A stretch of DNA of 64,000 bases from Ancylostoma caninum (GCA_037903475.1 JBAJFG010000086.1:434001-498000); one strand, 5' to 3'. Counted from the first letter of the stretch, positions 1 through 11,355 are shown. The notes: generated by a model from the letters alone, not told the origin. A program made the numbers and translations.

Positions 1-2
1 AC

Positions 3-83
3 TGCAAGGCAAGAAGAAGATCGGAGTCGTCGGCAAGTGTGACCAGGTCACCTTCTAAACATTCAAAGCGAACGATGGATGAC
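3..83 (+). CDS. Candidate Ser/Arg-rich exon of a gene cut by the window edge
   Basis: The reading frame from base 3 is open for 27 codons. It encodes a basic, serine-rich stretch (ARRRSESSASV..., then SPSKHSKRTMDD) and meets a possible donor, GAC|GTAAAT, at 83/84, in phase 0. That phase fits the terminal exon at 4670, which also starts in phase 0, so both could belong to one disordered C-terminal tail across a 4.6-kb intron. I do not recognise the protein. Another frame ends in a stop at 55-57 and could instead be the end of an unrelated gene. Only the joint evidence of composition, donor and phase supports this call. Confidence 0.3.
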
Positions 84-1377
84 GTAAATTTGGAATTATG
101 CCTGATATTAGATTCATAAAAGGTTTGCCCACGCATTTGTAAATGTAGTGCATAAAATAAAAAGTAAGCAATGTAAAACAACATTAATCAAAGACAGTTT
201 TCCTTTTCACCGTTCTATGGATTCAATGATGCCATGGGGAAATTCTACCGACAGAAATGGACAGGGTAAAAAGTGTCCACAGCCCGAAATGATGTCTGGC
301 GAATATTTCATCATGATGTGTAACCGTGACCGGTCACACTTGACTGCAATACAGAAGCAAGAATTTAGGTATTTGGCGTCGTCTGCATATTTCACCATAC
401 CATAGATTGCATGTGACGTGGGAGACTTTTTTTTTCAGAAAACGAGAAGAAAGAAACCGCACTCAGCTTGTACGTCATACTATAAAACGTTAGCATGATT
501 GGAAAGGCAGCTCTATGACGCAAGTTTAGAAAAAAAAAATGCCTCAGTTGGAGGAATTTGTCACTATGCAATATAAAGCTTGTTATTCGCTTCGAAAATA
601 TGTGCAAAACTTTCACTTTTGGATCCGGAATATCGAGTTCTGAAAATGGTTGGAAAAAATTACTGAGCGTCTAAAAAGTCACGAAAATAACCCGCAAAGT
701 CTTGTTTTAGCAAAAATAATATTTCTTAAAAATTAAAGGCAACGAGGAAATTTAAGGTGCCATCCATTCCATAGAAATGCTTTGGTTATCTGAGCTTTCC
801 TGCACTGTGAGATTACTTTCCTGTTATGCACATACGCGAAGATATAATATCTTGTGACACTAACAGTTACAGAGCAAGAGGTACAATGTTAGCTGCATTT
901 ACGGTACGATAAAAGATACGTATTGATCCTCGTCGGAAGAGGATCGATACTTATCTGTCGTTATCCGACCGGATCGGACTCCGATGCACTATAACTACAG
1001 CTGTTGTTGGAAGCGCGGCAGGACGAGGTACACTACCACATCTTTGGTAAGGCGGAATGCATTTTAACATACCCAATACGTGCTCCCACAAAAACGTTAG
1101 CAAATAGAGCTGTTCACATTCTCACGCTACAATACGAAGATCAAAATGTTCACTTAAACTGTGCGACACAAAATGAAAAGCTCCGGAGGGTCTGGCCCAG
1201 TCTGACCGTACATTTACAGGTGTCGAACAGAATGTGTGTCGCGTGCAGTTGCACAAAATACACTCAACTAGACGAATATGACCTACCAGGGCGCAGGCTC
1301 ACTAATCAGTACGATTTCTTGACTTCGTGCACCTGCTTTTAACCTATTATGACTAATTATTATGAATAATGTAAAAA

Positions 1378-1618
1378 GTGAAAGGCGAATGCCCCGTTTG
1401 CGGCAAGACTATGGGGAAAAAACGTGTATACCCATCTATTCTCCGTGCACTCCTACTCCCACTCCAATAAGGACATAAAACGGATCCAAGAACATAGCCG
1501 CCGCAAGGAGTGTGATCATTATGAAGCACTGCATTCTTCGCAACCGAAACTGCCGGGACACAAAAGGGATGCTAACGAGGAAGAGCCGACGATGCACACT
1601 TATAGATTTTCCCATTAA
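1378..1618 (+). pseudogene. C2H2 zinc-finger-like coding relic with a frameshift
   Basis: One frame reads KGECPVCGKTMGKK, a CxxC half finger. A second frame, starting after the A6 run at 1417-1422, reads VYTHLFSVHSYS, an HX4H half finger. It continues through a charged stretch to a stop at 1616-1618. Joining the halves needs a one-base shift in the A run, so this is either a decayed gene piece or a sequencing or assembly indel. An open stretch downstream of an AG at about 1630 could be a further fragment. The match is to the general C2H2 pattern only. Confidence 0.3.
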
Positions 1619-2266
1619 GTTGAATTCAGGAATGACCTGAGCCAGATTCAGCCTTTCCGTGAAGTCGCACCTTCGTCGCTCCCGACTTTAGTTCAGAAAG
1701 CGTTAAGGTTCCAAACAACATTTGATTGCTCAGTCTACAGCTAGGATGACTGAACCGCAGCATAGAAGATTATCCGAGATAGTCAAGAGTTTTGAGAAAG
1801 AAAAGGATATGTTTTGTTAGTTCCTCTGATATTCCTTTCTAGAACGCGAGCACTTCTTCTAGAAGCGAAACAACTTCCAGATGTTACTCTGCTTCAAAGA
1901 GAAAAAAATCAGGGGCTAAAAAATCCCACTATGGATAAAAACTCTAGACCTTTGTACAGGGTCAAGCGTGGTGTTGGTAAGAGTTCGACCCCGAGGCGAC
2001 CCCCCCCCTTGTAGACGAGAAAAATGCGTCCCTCTCCACAACATTTATTTTTTTACGTTTTTAGTTATTGTAATCTAACAACTTTCAAAACATCCGGAAG
2101 ATATTCTTTGATTTCAATTAATTTTTAAAGTTAATTTCTCATTTTTTTTTAAATTCAATTATTTTTTTAAAATTCACTTTTCAATTTTTAATTTTTATTT
2201 TTGAATTTCTAGTTTTATCAACGAAACAACCACTCAGTTGTCGCACATGTCTATGTCGCACATAAA

Positions 2267-2352
2267 CACCTTTATTATAAGCAACTGGAATGATGCAGAA
2301 GTCGTATTCATGCTCAAGCAGGTCCAGGGTTCGATCTCCGCCGGAGACCAAT
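2267..2352 (+). repeat. tRNA-like / SINE-head fragment
   Basis: The sequence contains an A-box-like AGCAACTGGAATGATGC and, about 45 bases later, a B-box-like GGGTTCGATCTCC followed by GGAGACCA. No clean acceptor stem is seen, so it looks like a tRNA-derived SINE remnant rather than a working tRNA gene. Confidence 0.3.
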
Positions 2353-3361
2353 TTTGCAAAATGGAAAAATGCATGTGGAGCAGTTGGACGTCTAGTATCC
2401 ATGTGCATGAACGAAAACGAATTCTCAAGACCCTTTTCGTGCTGTGAAAGTAGCGCGCGAGTGGTGTTCTTTCACTCAGAATTAGAGTCGTACACGTGAA
2501 GATGTATGGTTGTTTTTCACGAATTTAAAAAGGGTTGACAGGTGACCTAGGAAAATCGCTTAAGTCGTTCTGCTATAAGGAAGATATGCGCTTTCTTGTA
2601 CACATCTTTTTAGCTTAAGAGACTTGGATTAACAGGGTTAAATTTGGGTGGAAATTCGTTGGTAAAAAGATGGGAAAATTGACATTTTTACCAACGGTTT
2701 ACCATCGGTTTACCAACGGAATAAAACTCGTCCCAGGTAAGATTGAGAGCTGAAATTTTACAGGAATATAGAGCTTGATCTCCTCTTTCGGAATCACATT
2801 TAAGGCTTTGTCAGCTTTTGAATATGCGCTGAAAAAAAGCCATGGGAGAAAATCTGATTTTTGGCAAATTTAAGATTGTAGTGCTAATCTGAAGCGAATA
2901 ACTTCATAATTGTTTCGTATGAGGGAACAGCTTCAAGGCTTTACAATAGAGTAAGATTTGCTCTTTCTTATGCGTAGGGTCGTTTCTTACATTACCTTCT
3001 GGTTCTGTGAGGTATTGAGTGTCAACATTCCTCAAATTTAACAAATTTTGCGGTTGTGTCTTATGTGGTCTTATCGCCATAAAAACATGTTCAATGAAAG
3101 AAAAGCCGTGGGATTTTGTGTCCTCATGTGGTTTGATTCTGGGAAACCGCCCCCATAGCTTCAGAGCATCATGTGGTGTCCAGAGGTTCTAGGACACCAT
3201 CCACGGAATTGCCTTTCGAGCTACATATTTATTGGACCGTAAGAGTCAATTTACAGCCAAATAAAACGTCCAAGCTTAAGAAGAAAGTGGTCACCGACGA
3301 TTTTACACTTGTTATTCATGGTACTAAAAGAAGAAGAGCATATTGAAGTGTTTGCAAAACT

Positions 3362-3440
3362 ACCGTCCTCGCGAGGAATCGAACTTGGAGCTCGCTGGTG
3401 AAAAATTAATTTGCATACTTTGCTGTTATCATACTACCCT
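3362..3440 (-). repeat. tRNA-like fragment, minus strand
   Basis: The complement contains CCAAGTTCGATTCCTCG, a good B box, with a weak A box about 50 bases before it. The cloverleaf is incomplete. It is probably a SINE or tRNA pseudogene piece. Confidence 0.2.
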
Positions 3441-4669
3441 CTTCAGGCGACCCCCCTGTTCCCCCGAGGCGATCCCCCTCGGAAAATTACCATCGTACGC
3501 TTGACCCTGTATAGAACGCAAGTGATTATTGCGCGCTCTTGGAAGTGCTCCTGCTCAAGGAGCGATGAATAAATGTCTTTGCGCATTAACGCGCAGGCTT
3601 CCGTAATAAATCTAGAAGAGGTTGGGTTATCGGGATTTGACATTGAGTTTCGTTTCCCATTTAAAGAAGAGGAATAATATTCAGCTACGCTAAAACTTGC
3701 AGTGAACGTTGACTTTGCACAACATCCTGTTTCTCGGCGGTTAGAAAGCTCGGCAAAGGGTGGAAATAGGCCTGTTAGACCCTACATGTGCTATGCTTTA
3801 ATGACATCGCCCGTAGAGTTTAAAGATTTAGTGGTTTTTTTTCTAAAAAACGGAATACTCATGCACCAACCTAGTATCTATGGGTGAGCGAAGGCTTATT
3901 TCGGAACTAATCAAAAGTTGCTGATTTTTCCTTCAAATTGAGAATATGATGGTGAGAACACGATGAGAGCTTTATTTGAATAATCATTATCGCTTTTGGT
4001 GATTATGTCTCGGTGCCAGATTTACTTTTTTTTTACAACTTCCTAACAACCCACAATATCTCTTTCTAAGGCAGCAAATGGTTCCCTGGTGAGGTTTTAA
4101 CTGTTCGCTTCTCTGTTGTCCTAGGATCACCTTGGTTTAGAATAGTTCGGGCACTGAGTTTTTCTCTAGAGTTGACTCTGTTAAAACGATCTCCTTTTAG
4201 AAGTAGTGATTTTTTTCATTCTTCAGTTCCGTAACGGAATGGATAATCCAATTTTACACATTCGATGTTCAGAAGAAAGTGATGTTGTGAATTTCGTGAT
4301 ATAATAGAATTGACAATACGGAATTTCCAACGGAAATTTTGCGAGTAGAATTCTTTCACAACAAATAAGCAATTTTTGAGTGTACCGGAGCTCATTTTCT
4401 AAATGTTGTGCGAAACTTCATAACCTGAGCATTTAAGATCAATTGTATCTCAGAGAAAACGAGGAATTTCCAATCCGTTTGTTCTTGTAGGGTTAATATC
4501 TGTGGGCTACCCCCTATCTGTGTCCTTGATTTTTTCTGTTTTCCTCCGGATATATTATTGAGTTTAATTTCTGTCCATTACAAATTAGTAATTCAGTTCA
4601 TTTCGGGTGTTCCGGGCGCCTCATTAGAAATGGGTTGCAGATGAATACATTATTTATCAATACTTTTAG

Positions 4670-4801
4670 GAAATAAGCTCAACGAATGGCGACGATGAAC
4701 AGGCTGGGCCTATGACTCCACGTCCTCATGACGAAGTAGATAGTAAAGAGGCTGAGAAGAAAGAGAAGAAGGACGACAACTGGGTGGATTGGGACGAGTG
4801 A
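4670..4801 (+). CDS. Terminal exon of an unidentified gene (acidic/basic tail ending NWVDWDE)
   Basis: An acceptor (ATACTTTTAG) is followed in phase 0 by 43 codons and a TGA stop at 4799-4801. The encoded tail is highly charged: it starts EISSTNGDDEQ, contains EAEKKEKKDD and ends DDNWVDWDE. Such short tryptophan-acid C-termini occur in several trafficking proteins, but I cannot name the family. It lies 585 bp upstream of the RPB9 start on the same strand, so it may be the first cistron visible of the same operon. No clear AATAAA was seen after the stop. Confidence 0.55.
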   Translation, partial: EISSTNGDDEQAGPMTPRPHDEVDSKEAEKKEKKDDNWVDWDE

Positions 4802-5361
4802 GGAAGCAGTGGGACATTCATGTACAAATTGATCGTCGCTTACGCATCACTTTTAGTATTCTGAAGTTTTCTATGTTATAGCTCCATTTGGTACGATATA
4901 TTGCGACTAACGTTTTTACGTTTTCTGGTGGCTTTGATTCTATTGTAAATCATTTCTAGTTAGCGTTAATAACGTTTCCGTTGTTTATAACTTTCAGTTT
5001 TCAAGATCATTTGTGATATTGGGGAATAGTCATTGATACAGCTCATTTCTGGTTTCTGACCTGTAATGTGCTGGATGCGCATGGGTTCTCCTTGTATTGT
5101 ATCCTCTACATTTTCTTTCTTAAGTCAAGAAACGTGTACATAGTATAAGATACAATTTAGTTTATGGTTCAACAACATCTATTTTTTCTGTGAATATGGT
5201 TCCCATAAACTTTCACGAAATGTTTTGTCATGGTGTTGCTTTCATTGCTTGTCATTATTGCAATTGCTATACCTGGTTTTCACATAGAATTCAGTGGGGA
5301 CGTACAGGCCACTGTGAGGTCTTTACTGCTGTGTTGCAGCAGATCGCTAGTGATCTGAGGA

Positions 5362-5368
5362 TTTTCAG
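5362..5368 (+). promoter_or_regulatory. Likely trans-splice acceptor for the RPB9 mRNA
   Basis: TTTTCAG, the nematode splice-acceptor consensus, sits 17 nt before the RPB9 start codon with no in-frame coding upstream. That is the usual place for spliced-leader addition (inference). Confidence 0.55.
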
Positions 5369-5385
5369 GTCCAGCGCTTTCCACA

Positions 5386-7240
5386 ATGAGCGGTCCAGGT
5401 TTTGTAGGGATTAAGTTCTGTCCAGAATGGTGGGTGTCCCGTTACGACACGTTCATTTTACGCAAATAACATTTCCATAGTTGTACATGTAGGGGCTGTA
5501 ACAGATTGTCCAAGTGGATCCGATCAAATGAGGGGAATGCTCATTTTCGAAATTTATGTGAACTTCCTTGAAACGAACCTAGCTACATAGGCTTGGCTGC
5601 TCAGAAAGTTGCCAAAAAGGAAAACAAGCAGTGTTGGCTGGCACTACATACATCAAAGACAATACCTTTATCACTCCTCTTGCGCTTTAGGCTGAATCTA
5701 AATAAAAGGTATATGTCATGGAACGTTACAAACCTCTTCTTGGATTATCGGACCATTATCACCCGCGTACGAAAGGCCGCGTTAACACGGCTGTTAGAAT
5801 ACTATGGTTTTGGCACCCTTCCCCAAAGCACAGTTCAGCTTTGTTCGCAGGCGATTAATGAAGCTGTAAAGTTAGTCTGGAAATGTTGCGATCCATGTCT
5901 GGCCGTTCGTCAGCAAGCTCAGAAGGGTCGAGGGCCCGAGCTGCGTGCTCGGTGCCGAGTGTCCATGGACGGTTTTGTGCTGTTGAACGTAGTAGCTCCA
6001 AAGCAGTTATGTAGGTTTTTGCTATGAGACTGCGCCGCATCTGGATTGATCTTATTGCAGCAGGCAGGAGGAGCATACGTGTTTGTTAGCGGTTAACTCT
6101 TTTTTTCCGCTTTGGATCTTGTAATTTTCCTTGGATCTGAAGTGCAGAAGTTGTTCCAAGGGTATTTGATGCTTTTTCAATGAAATTTGGGTTTTGAGGG
6201 GGTTTATATATACCACCATACTCCAAGTAATGGTACATTGTTAGATGTTACAAATAAGCATTTTCCTCTTCCTCTAACTGACATCATCTGATTCTTTATG
6301 TTTTCCAGCAATAATATGCTTTATCCTCGTGAAGACAAAGAGCACCGTCAGCTAATGTATGCGTGCCGAAATTGTGATCACAAACAAATTGCTGACAATC
6401 CCTGCATTTACGTGAACAAACTCGTTCATGAAGTGGAGTGAGTGGTTTGCTGATTCCGACGTGCGATATTTAAAAAAAAAAACATGTTTAGCTCTATCAT
6501 TTTTTTTTAGCGAATTGACTCAGATTTGTGCCGACGTAGTTCACGACCCTACACTACCAAAGACCGAAGATCATCCCTGTCCAAAGTGCGGTGGAAACCA
6601 AGCGGTGTTCTTCTGCCTGAAATTTTCTCAATTTAAATTGAAGCCAGTGTTGGATCACAGCTTGCTCTCTGTTGAAGTCATGTTATTGCTTTTGAGAGTT
6701 CTCGCACATGGTTTTCATGTGCTTCCAGTGAGAATTCTCTTTTAAGGCACCCGAATGCACCAAAAATTAATTGAAATACGCATTGATGCTAATCTTAATA
6801 TTAGGTCTTGCTTGGAAAGCTCACAATTTATCGGCTATAAGACATCGAACTCAGCTTCTGAAAGTTACAAGTACAGCTGATGAGATGTGACAAACTGAGG
6901 CGGAGACAGGGTGGATTCTGAAGACAAGCAGATATGAGGGAATCAATCCCGTCAGGGGTGAGAGGAAGAGAGAAAATAATCTAGGAACTGAACTCTGTAA
7001 AATTTAAAACTCGGCTCCAGTGGCATCAATTCCCGCTCTTGCGCTAGATCGGCTTCTGGCGCCCCTTCCTAATGCCCTCATCATCTTTTCTTCCCCCATG
7101 AAAGTGAAAGTATGGCCAACCCCCGATTCGGGACAATGCATTTCATTGTAACATCAAACACCTTGTATTCGTTCCAGGAGGAAATGAGACTGTACTATGT
7201 GTGCATGGACACAACGTGTAGTCATCGGTGGACGGAGTAA
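5386..7240 (+). CDS. rpb-9: RNA polymerase II subunit RPB9 (POLR2I), four exons
   Basis: RPB9 is a small zinc-ribbon subunit of nuclear RNA polymerase II, involved in elongation, start-site choice and fidelity. Exons: 5386-5429 ([14 protein letters not shown]), 6309-6437 ([14 protein letters not shown]... to KLVHEV), 6511 to about 6613 (DELTQI..., [17 protein letters not shown]..., AVFF) and 7178-7240 (EEMRLYYVC...CSHRWTE, stop). Both zinc ribbons show their cysteine pairs: CPEC and CRNC, then CPKC and C-x4-C near the end. The start is chosen by the conserved N-terminus right after a TTTTCAG site. Donors are GTGGGT and GTGAGT; acceptors are TTTTCCAG, TTTTTTTTAG and GTTCCAG. The predicted length of about 120 residues suits the family (about 125 in human). 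The nine or so residues expected between AVFF and EEMR are not found, and exon 3 has no good donor at that point. Confidence 0.93.
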
Positions 7241-7328
7241 ACACAAGGATTTATGCTGTTTTCTTGTTGTACGTATTGGCTGTTGATTTATTGTTCCAGT
7301 TGACTCATGTAATATTAATTATTTTGTA

Positions 7329-7334
7329 AATAAA
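7329..7334 (+). terminator. Poly(A) signal of RPB9
   Basis: AATAAA lies 89 nt after the RPB9 stop and is followed by a T-rich run (about 7335-7352), as is common between nematode operon cistrons. Confidence 0.6.
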
Positions 7335-7457
7335 CTTTTTGTTGTCTTTTTTATCATCCTGTCAGCAAACTGTCTCTAGGTTTCACGGTTTTCTCCGTTG
7401 AAATATCCAAATTTAATGCTTCTCTTGGTAGTACATTGCTTAATATGTATGGAATAG
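7335..7457 (+). promoter_or_regulatory. Intercistronic region with candidate SL2-type acceptors
   Basis: This stretch separates the RPB9 poly(A) signal from the LAMTOR2 start. It holds a U-rich segment and two plausible acceptors, CTCTAG ending at about 7380 and TTGGTAG ending at about 7433. Its length matches typical nematode intercistronic gaps of 100-150 nt. SL2 use is inferred and can only be shown from RNA. Confidence 0.45.
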
Positions 7458-8210
7458 ATGCTGCGCCAGAAAGCTTTGGTTGAGGTACTCGGCCAAGTGA
7501 ACACAGCAGAAGTTACTGGTGCTTTACTGTTTAATCGGGAAGGTAAGCATATCGGTTAATCTTTGAGTAGTTTTCAAACTACGTTTGGTTATTCTTCTTA
7601 ATTGTTTCTTCATCTGTGAGCTTGGCTGTTGTGCTTTTTTACACGAGTGAACAAACAGATCTCCCATTGGAAATGATTGTTCAGGACTTCTGCTTGCCTA
7701 TAGTGGATACGGCGACAGCAAGGATCATGCAAACGTATCGGCTGCGTTGATCTCTAGCATTTGGGAGTCTTTTGATAAGAAAGGTAAGCGTAGCTGTTAG
7801 AATTCTCCTTATACTTTGTGGATATCCCGTAACTACAGCTTTTTGCTTCTCATCTACTTTGGAAGTTGTTCGCAAAGTTTTATTTCTCAGGAGGTAGAGA
7901 AGACTTGAAGGAGGCAATGATAGTATGTGAAGATGGCGTTATGGCGGCAACTCGAGTGGCCAATATGCTGCTTGCTCTCAAGGTTCTCACTATTTTCCTT
8001 TCATTTTTGCTCTCGAGTTCGCAGTTTGTCCCCACTGCTTGTTTTGGAGCAGATAATCGGATTCTTTCGAAGGTTGCACCACTCTGATACCTAATTATTT
8101 CACTTTCGCAGGCGTCAAAGAATTGCCAACTAGGATTAGTCCGTGCCAAGCTCCATGCTCTCGCAAAATACCTGGATGGTCCGATATCAGTTGTATCGCG
8201 GAATGCCTAG
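7458..8210 (+). CDS. lmtr-2: Ragulator subunit LAMTOR2 (p14/ROBLD3), four exons
   Basis: LAMTOR2 is a roadblock-fold protein that pairs with LAMTOR3 in the Ragulator complex on late endosomes/lysosomes, where it helps recruit mTORC1 and MAPK signalling. Exons: 7458-7542 (MLRQKALVEVLGQVNTAEV...), 7685-7783 (LLLAYSGYGDSKDHANVSAA...), 7891-7982 (EDGVMAATRVANMLLALK) and 8112-8210 (GLVRAKLHALAKYLDGP... stop). All junction phases agree (1, 1, 0), with donors GTAAGC, GTAAGC and GTTCTC. The total is 124 residues against 125 in human, and the human landmarks MLRPKAL, LAYSGYGD, ITRVANLLL and AKAQALVQYL align. It follows RPB9 by 217 bp on the same strand. From memory, C. elegans rpb-9 and lmtr-2 are also near neighbours on one cosmid; this was not checked. 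Confidence 0.93.
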
Positions 8211-8386
8211 AGGTACGTCTCAGGAAATTTTCTCTGTGGAATCTTGGGTCCAGGATTAATGCCTGTCAGTCATTTTTGCACCGTAGAGAACCGCCCATCT
8301 TCTCTGCCACGCTGTAATACATGTGTGGGGCGGTTAACCAACCGACTATGGTTGTTGAGCACTGCCGATATTAATGTTTTGCGCAT

Positions 8387-8746
8387 ATTTTCAGTATTCT
8401 TGGAATAAAAATGAAGACACAAAGAAAAACAGTGGAGAACATAAGCAAAACATCAATATCCACAGCACCCGAAAACCACGTCGTTTATCTGGTCTGCCGC
8501 GCCACGCAAACGGTGCCGCGCGGGAGACCAGGTGGACCGTTTTCTGTGATACAAAAATTTGTCGGCACAAAGCAGCATACGATATGCAAAATATCGCAGA
8601 CTTCGTTAAATACCCTTATTGCCAGCTATTTGTGTATGCTTGTCTTCGTTTTGGAAAAAAGAGCCCTTTTTACAAATTTTCTGTCCAAAATGTTCTGTCT
8701 ATCTATACAACTTTCTCTGAGGATGTTCCTCACATTCTTTTTATAG
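8387..8746 (+). CDS. Possible third cistron: 111-codon ORF behind a TTTTCAG site
   Basis: A TTTTCAG ending at 8393 is followed 17 nt later by an ATG at 8411 that opens 111 codons (MKTQRKTVENISKTSIS...). The geometry matches the RPB9 start exactly, and the distance from the LAMTOR2 stop (about 180 bp) suits an operon. Against it: a second frame on the same strand is also long and open, I recognise no family, and a short GC-rich inverted repeat (about 8487-8534) lies inside. It may be chance. Confidence 0.25.
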   Translation: MFSILGIKMKTQRKTVENISKTSISTAPENHVVYLVCRATQTVPRGRPGGPFSVIQKFVGTKQHTICKISQTSLNTLIASYLCMLVFVLEKRALFTNFLSKMFCLSIQLSLRMFLTFFL

Positions 8747-8782
8747 AATTTGTCCCTATCTTGAGGTATATATCATCATGAC

Positions 8783-8866
8783 GGGAAATGGGGCGTTACC
8801 AGGCCATCATGATTGGTGTATTCATTGAGCGCGCCAATCACAGTGGAAGGTAACGCCCCATTTCCC
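8783..8866. repeat. Short foldback element with 18-bp perfect arms
   Basis: GGGAAATGGGGCGTTACC at 8783-8800 is repeated exactly in reverse at 8849-8866, with TGATTGG/CCAATCA as a second inner stem. A related GC-rich palindromic sequence lies at about 56797-56862. It is probably a tiny MITE. Confidence 0.6.
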
Positions 8867-8869
8867 CTC

Positions 8870-10755
8870 ACGATCACACATCACACCCGCTACTCTGCTA
8901 CTGTCAGCTTCTCATTTTGAATCTAGTTGAATCGTGAGTATTAGTTTTTTTTTGAACTCTCACACATTTTCTCACTTAGATCTTGCGTACTTCATGCGGG
9001 CAGAGAAAACATCAAGTCTGAAAGGTTCTGAAAATGCAATTCGAAGATCTTCGGAACACTGTCTTGTATAGGATTTTTACGATTTATGTTCAGATGTTGT
9101 GGAATATGTATTACTGTGATGTGCCTATTGATACTAGCTGTAAATAAATTAAGATGCTATCTTGTGAGGTGAAAGCACTGACTCATCATTCATAACTGCA
9201 GTTAAAGATACTGGAATGGCTTCGAGACATGAAAATATGAAAAATCATGGTGTCAGTCTGAGCAATGTAACTGTGTTCCTTGATCCTAGTCAAGTTAGAG
9301 GCTGTATCTGAAGCTAGTCCTTATTGACAATTTTAGTGGAAGTTGTTTCAGACGTTGGTCCACTTTTTATGCATGCGTTGAGCCGTAGCGGAAGGGCAAA
9401 AAAAATCGAAAGGACATACCTGCTCGTATCACTGTCATTAGAAACATACAGTGGCGGCCACTTATTTAGCAAACCCACGATTTTAGACCGCAGAATTTTC
9501 TGTATATCTCAGCAATATGTAATCAAAATCAAGTTCGAGAATGTGTTGCGTCCTTATGGGGGCATCCTTCCTGTCGCTTATCACAAGCACAGAGCCAGTT
9601 GGAGCTCGATTAAAAAATAAAATTTCAATTTCGTCGCTGTCCTCGAACTACATATAGAAAATTTGCATCTACCCATGGGGAGAAGTGAAATGGTAAATTG
9701 AATTAAGCACTTTTCTCTGCAACATTTTGCTATGAAAGCTATTAGCGTACTCTCCGTACCAGCTAGATCCAAAGACAGAAACAAACCGTCAGATTTGTCG
9801 GAAATTTCATTTCTTCTTATTCTCAAGAATGATGCAAGCGTCGTGATTTTCCCGTGATTACCTGAATGCCTGTTAGTAGTATAATACAAGTCAGAAAAAA
9901 ATCCGCAAACGAAATGCATGCTTTCTACTTATCAGCACCATGAGTCCTTTTTTGGCATTTTTTTAGCCATGTTGACGGTCTTCGTTCTTCTCTAAGGTAA
10001 ACAACTGCCCATCGAGACAACTGTAGCAAAATGCGCACTATAAATTGCCATTTAACGGCGAGATGTTGCTGAGATAGGAGGTGTCAGAAGCCCCACATCC
10101 TAGTGTCAATTAATCAAGTTCCGGAAAGGCTTCAAAAGATAGCTATTTGTTATGAGAATGTTGATGCTTACCTATTTGGAGATTCCTTGAGGGTACTTTC
10201 TGCGTAGGTGGATGTTTCGTTACCCATATGTTGCGAATAACTATCACGTTGTTTGTCATAGAGCGCACGCATGCTAGGCATAGAGGTGGGAGATATTTTT
10301 TAGGGTATGGATTATCTTAAAAATGGGTACCAGTTGATAAGTACTTTTTTTGATTTTTATTATTGTAGAATAAATGTGGTTCAAGCTGTAGCACGATTGG
10401 AGCTGTGGTGCTGAGGTAGTGTATTCTAAGAGTTGCCTTAGTGCACCTTGTAAGCCTCATATGGTTACGAAGTTTTCTAGTTCTTTCAGGATTTCCTTAC
10501 TATTAAGGCAGCTTTGCATCCATCCATCTCCCTATTCTCTATCCTTTTCTATAATGCAGTGTATTTTCCTTCAGTTGTTGACTTCTTTGCTATGACCTGT
10601 CATTGATAATAGGACTTTCAGTGCTCATGTTATCTGTGTTGACAGCCAAATAATTTCAAAAGTTCTGCGTTGCAAAAAGCACGGCGTGATGTAACCAGTT
10701 TTACTGCAGAAGTACTGGGTGCTTTTTAAACAAGAAGTTTTGCCGTTTTAGGGCG
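8870..10755. other. No supported gene
   Basis: AT-rich DNA. An open frame of about 98 codons ends at 9620 behind a TTTCAG (9350), but its content is not recognised and the opposite strand looks repeat-like. Nothing else is supported. Confidence 0.3.
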
Positions 10756-10759
10756 ATTC

Positions 10760-10796
10760 AGTCTAGATGCGCGCGTCAGACGCACGCATCTAGACT
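10760..10796. repeat. Palindrome of two abutting GACGCA-family termini
   Basis: AGTCTAGATGCG and CGCATCTAGACT form a perfect outer stem around CGCGTCAGACGCA. The termini match those of the larger elements at 17102 and 22021. Confidence 0.6.
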
Positions 10797-11199
10797 GGGC
10801 TAAGGGACTGTATCTTTTACCTTATAGATGCACGTGCGTCGAATGCACGCATTTTGTATGAATTACCCCTATTCCTATATACCAGTCTTTACTATTTTAT
10901 CACATTATGGATAACATAAAGTTTTGGATAAAAAAATGACTCAGAAATTGGATATATCAGTGAACGTCTACACTAACTTCCTTACATATCTGATTCAGAA
11001 AGGATTGTTTTGATCTCGCGAGTTCTAGAATATCTAAAATTCTCCCAACCTCATAGGAAACAGACAATAGCACAAATTGGAAATAGGTGTTGGAAGGAGA
11101 TAAGTTGTAATTTAATTTTTTATCCTCCATTCCCTGCTAGCTGCGCTTTGATTTGTTGATTGGTCTAATCATGACGTTCAACTAGCTTATACTTTTGTA

Positions 11200-11355
11200 C
11201 AGGGAACTCCAAACGGTGGTGTGCAAGGGGGGGGGGGGGGATCGTGGCGCGGCTCACTTGGGCAGAGACACAGACGTTCTGCACATGGCTCTGGTTGCCT
11301 GCTTCTTTCAGCGGCCACACCGCGCCCCTTGCACACTGCCGTTTGCAGTGCCCTG
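11200..11355. mobile_element. MITE, CAGGG family, copy 1, with TA duplication
   Basis: Inverted ends (CAGGGAACTCCAAACGG and, reversed, CAGGGCACTGCAAACGG) enclose 156 bp including a G14 tract. TA flanks both ends (TA|CAGGG...CCCTG|TA), the target duplication expected for Tc1/mariner-type non-autonomous elements. The related copy at 40867-41043 has the same TA flanks, and a half copy lies at about 56588-56649. Confidence 0.7.

Larger units (their letters stand above)
84..4669. other. Probable large intron or gene-poor stretch
   Basis: Between the two candidate exons I see AT-rich DNA, a zinc-finger-like relic (1378-1618), two tRNA-like fragments (about 2267-2352 and 3362-3440) and a loose inverted pair, ACAGGGTCAAGCGT near 1958 and its complement near 3500, each with a C-rich tract. 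A polypyrimidine acceptor-like site at about 438 is followed by a short K/R/E-rich open stretch and GTACGT. This might be a small exon, but its phase does not fit the other two exons unless another donor is used upstream. Confidence 0.3.

Noticed and set aside
5593..6027. 144-codon open frame on the + strand
   Set aside because: It lies wholly inside RPB9 intron 1, has no splice sites of its own and no recognised content; the opposite strand is also open.
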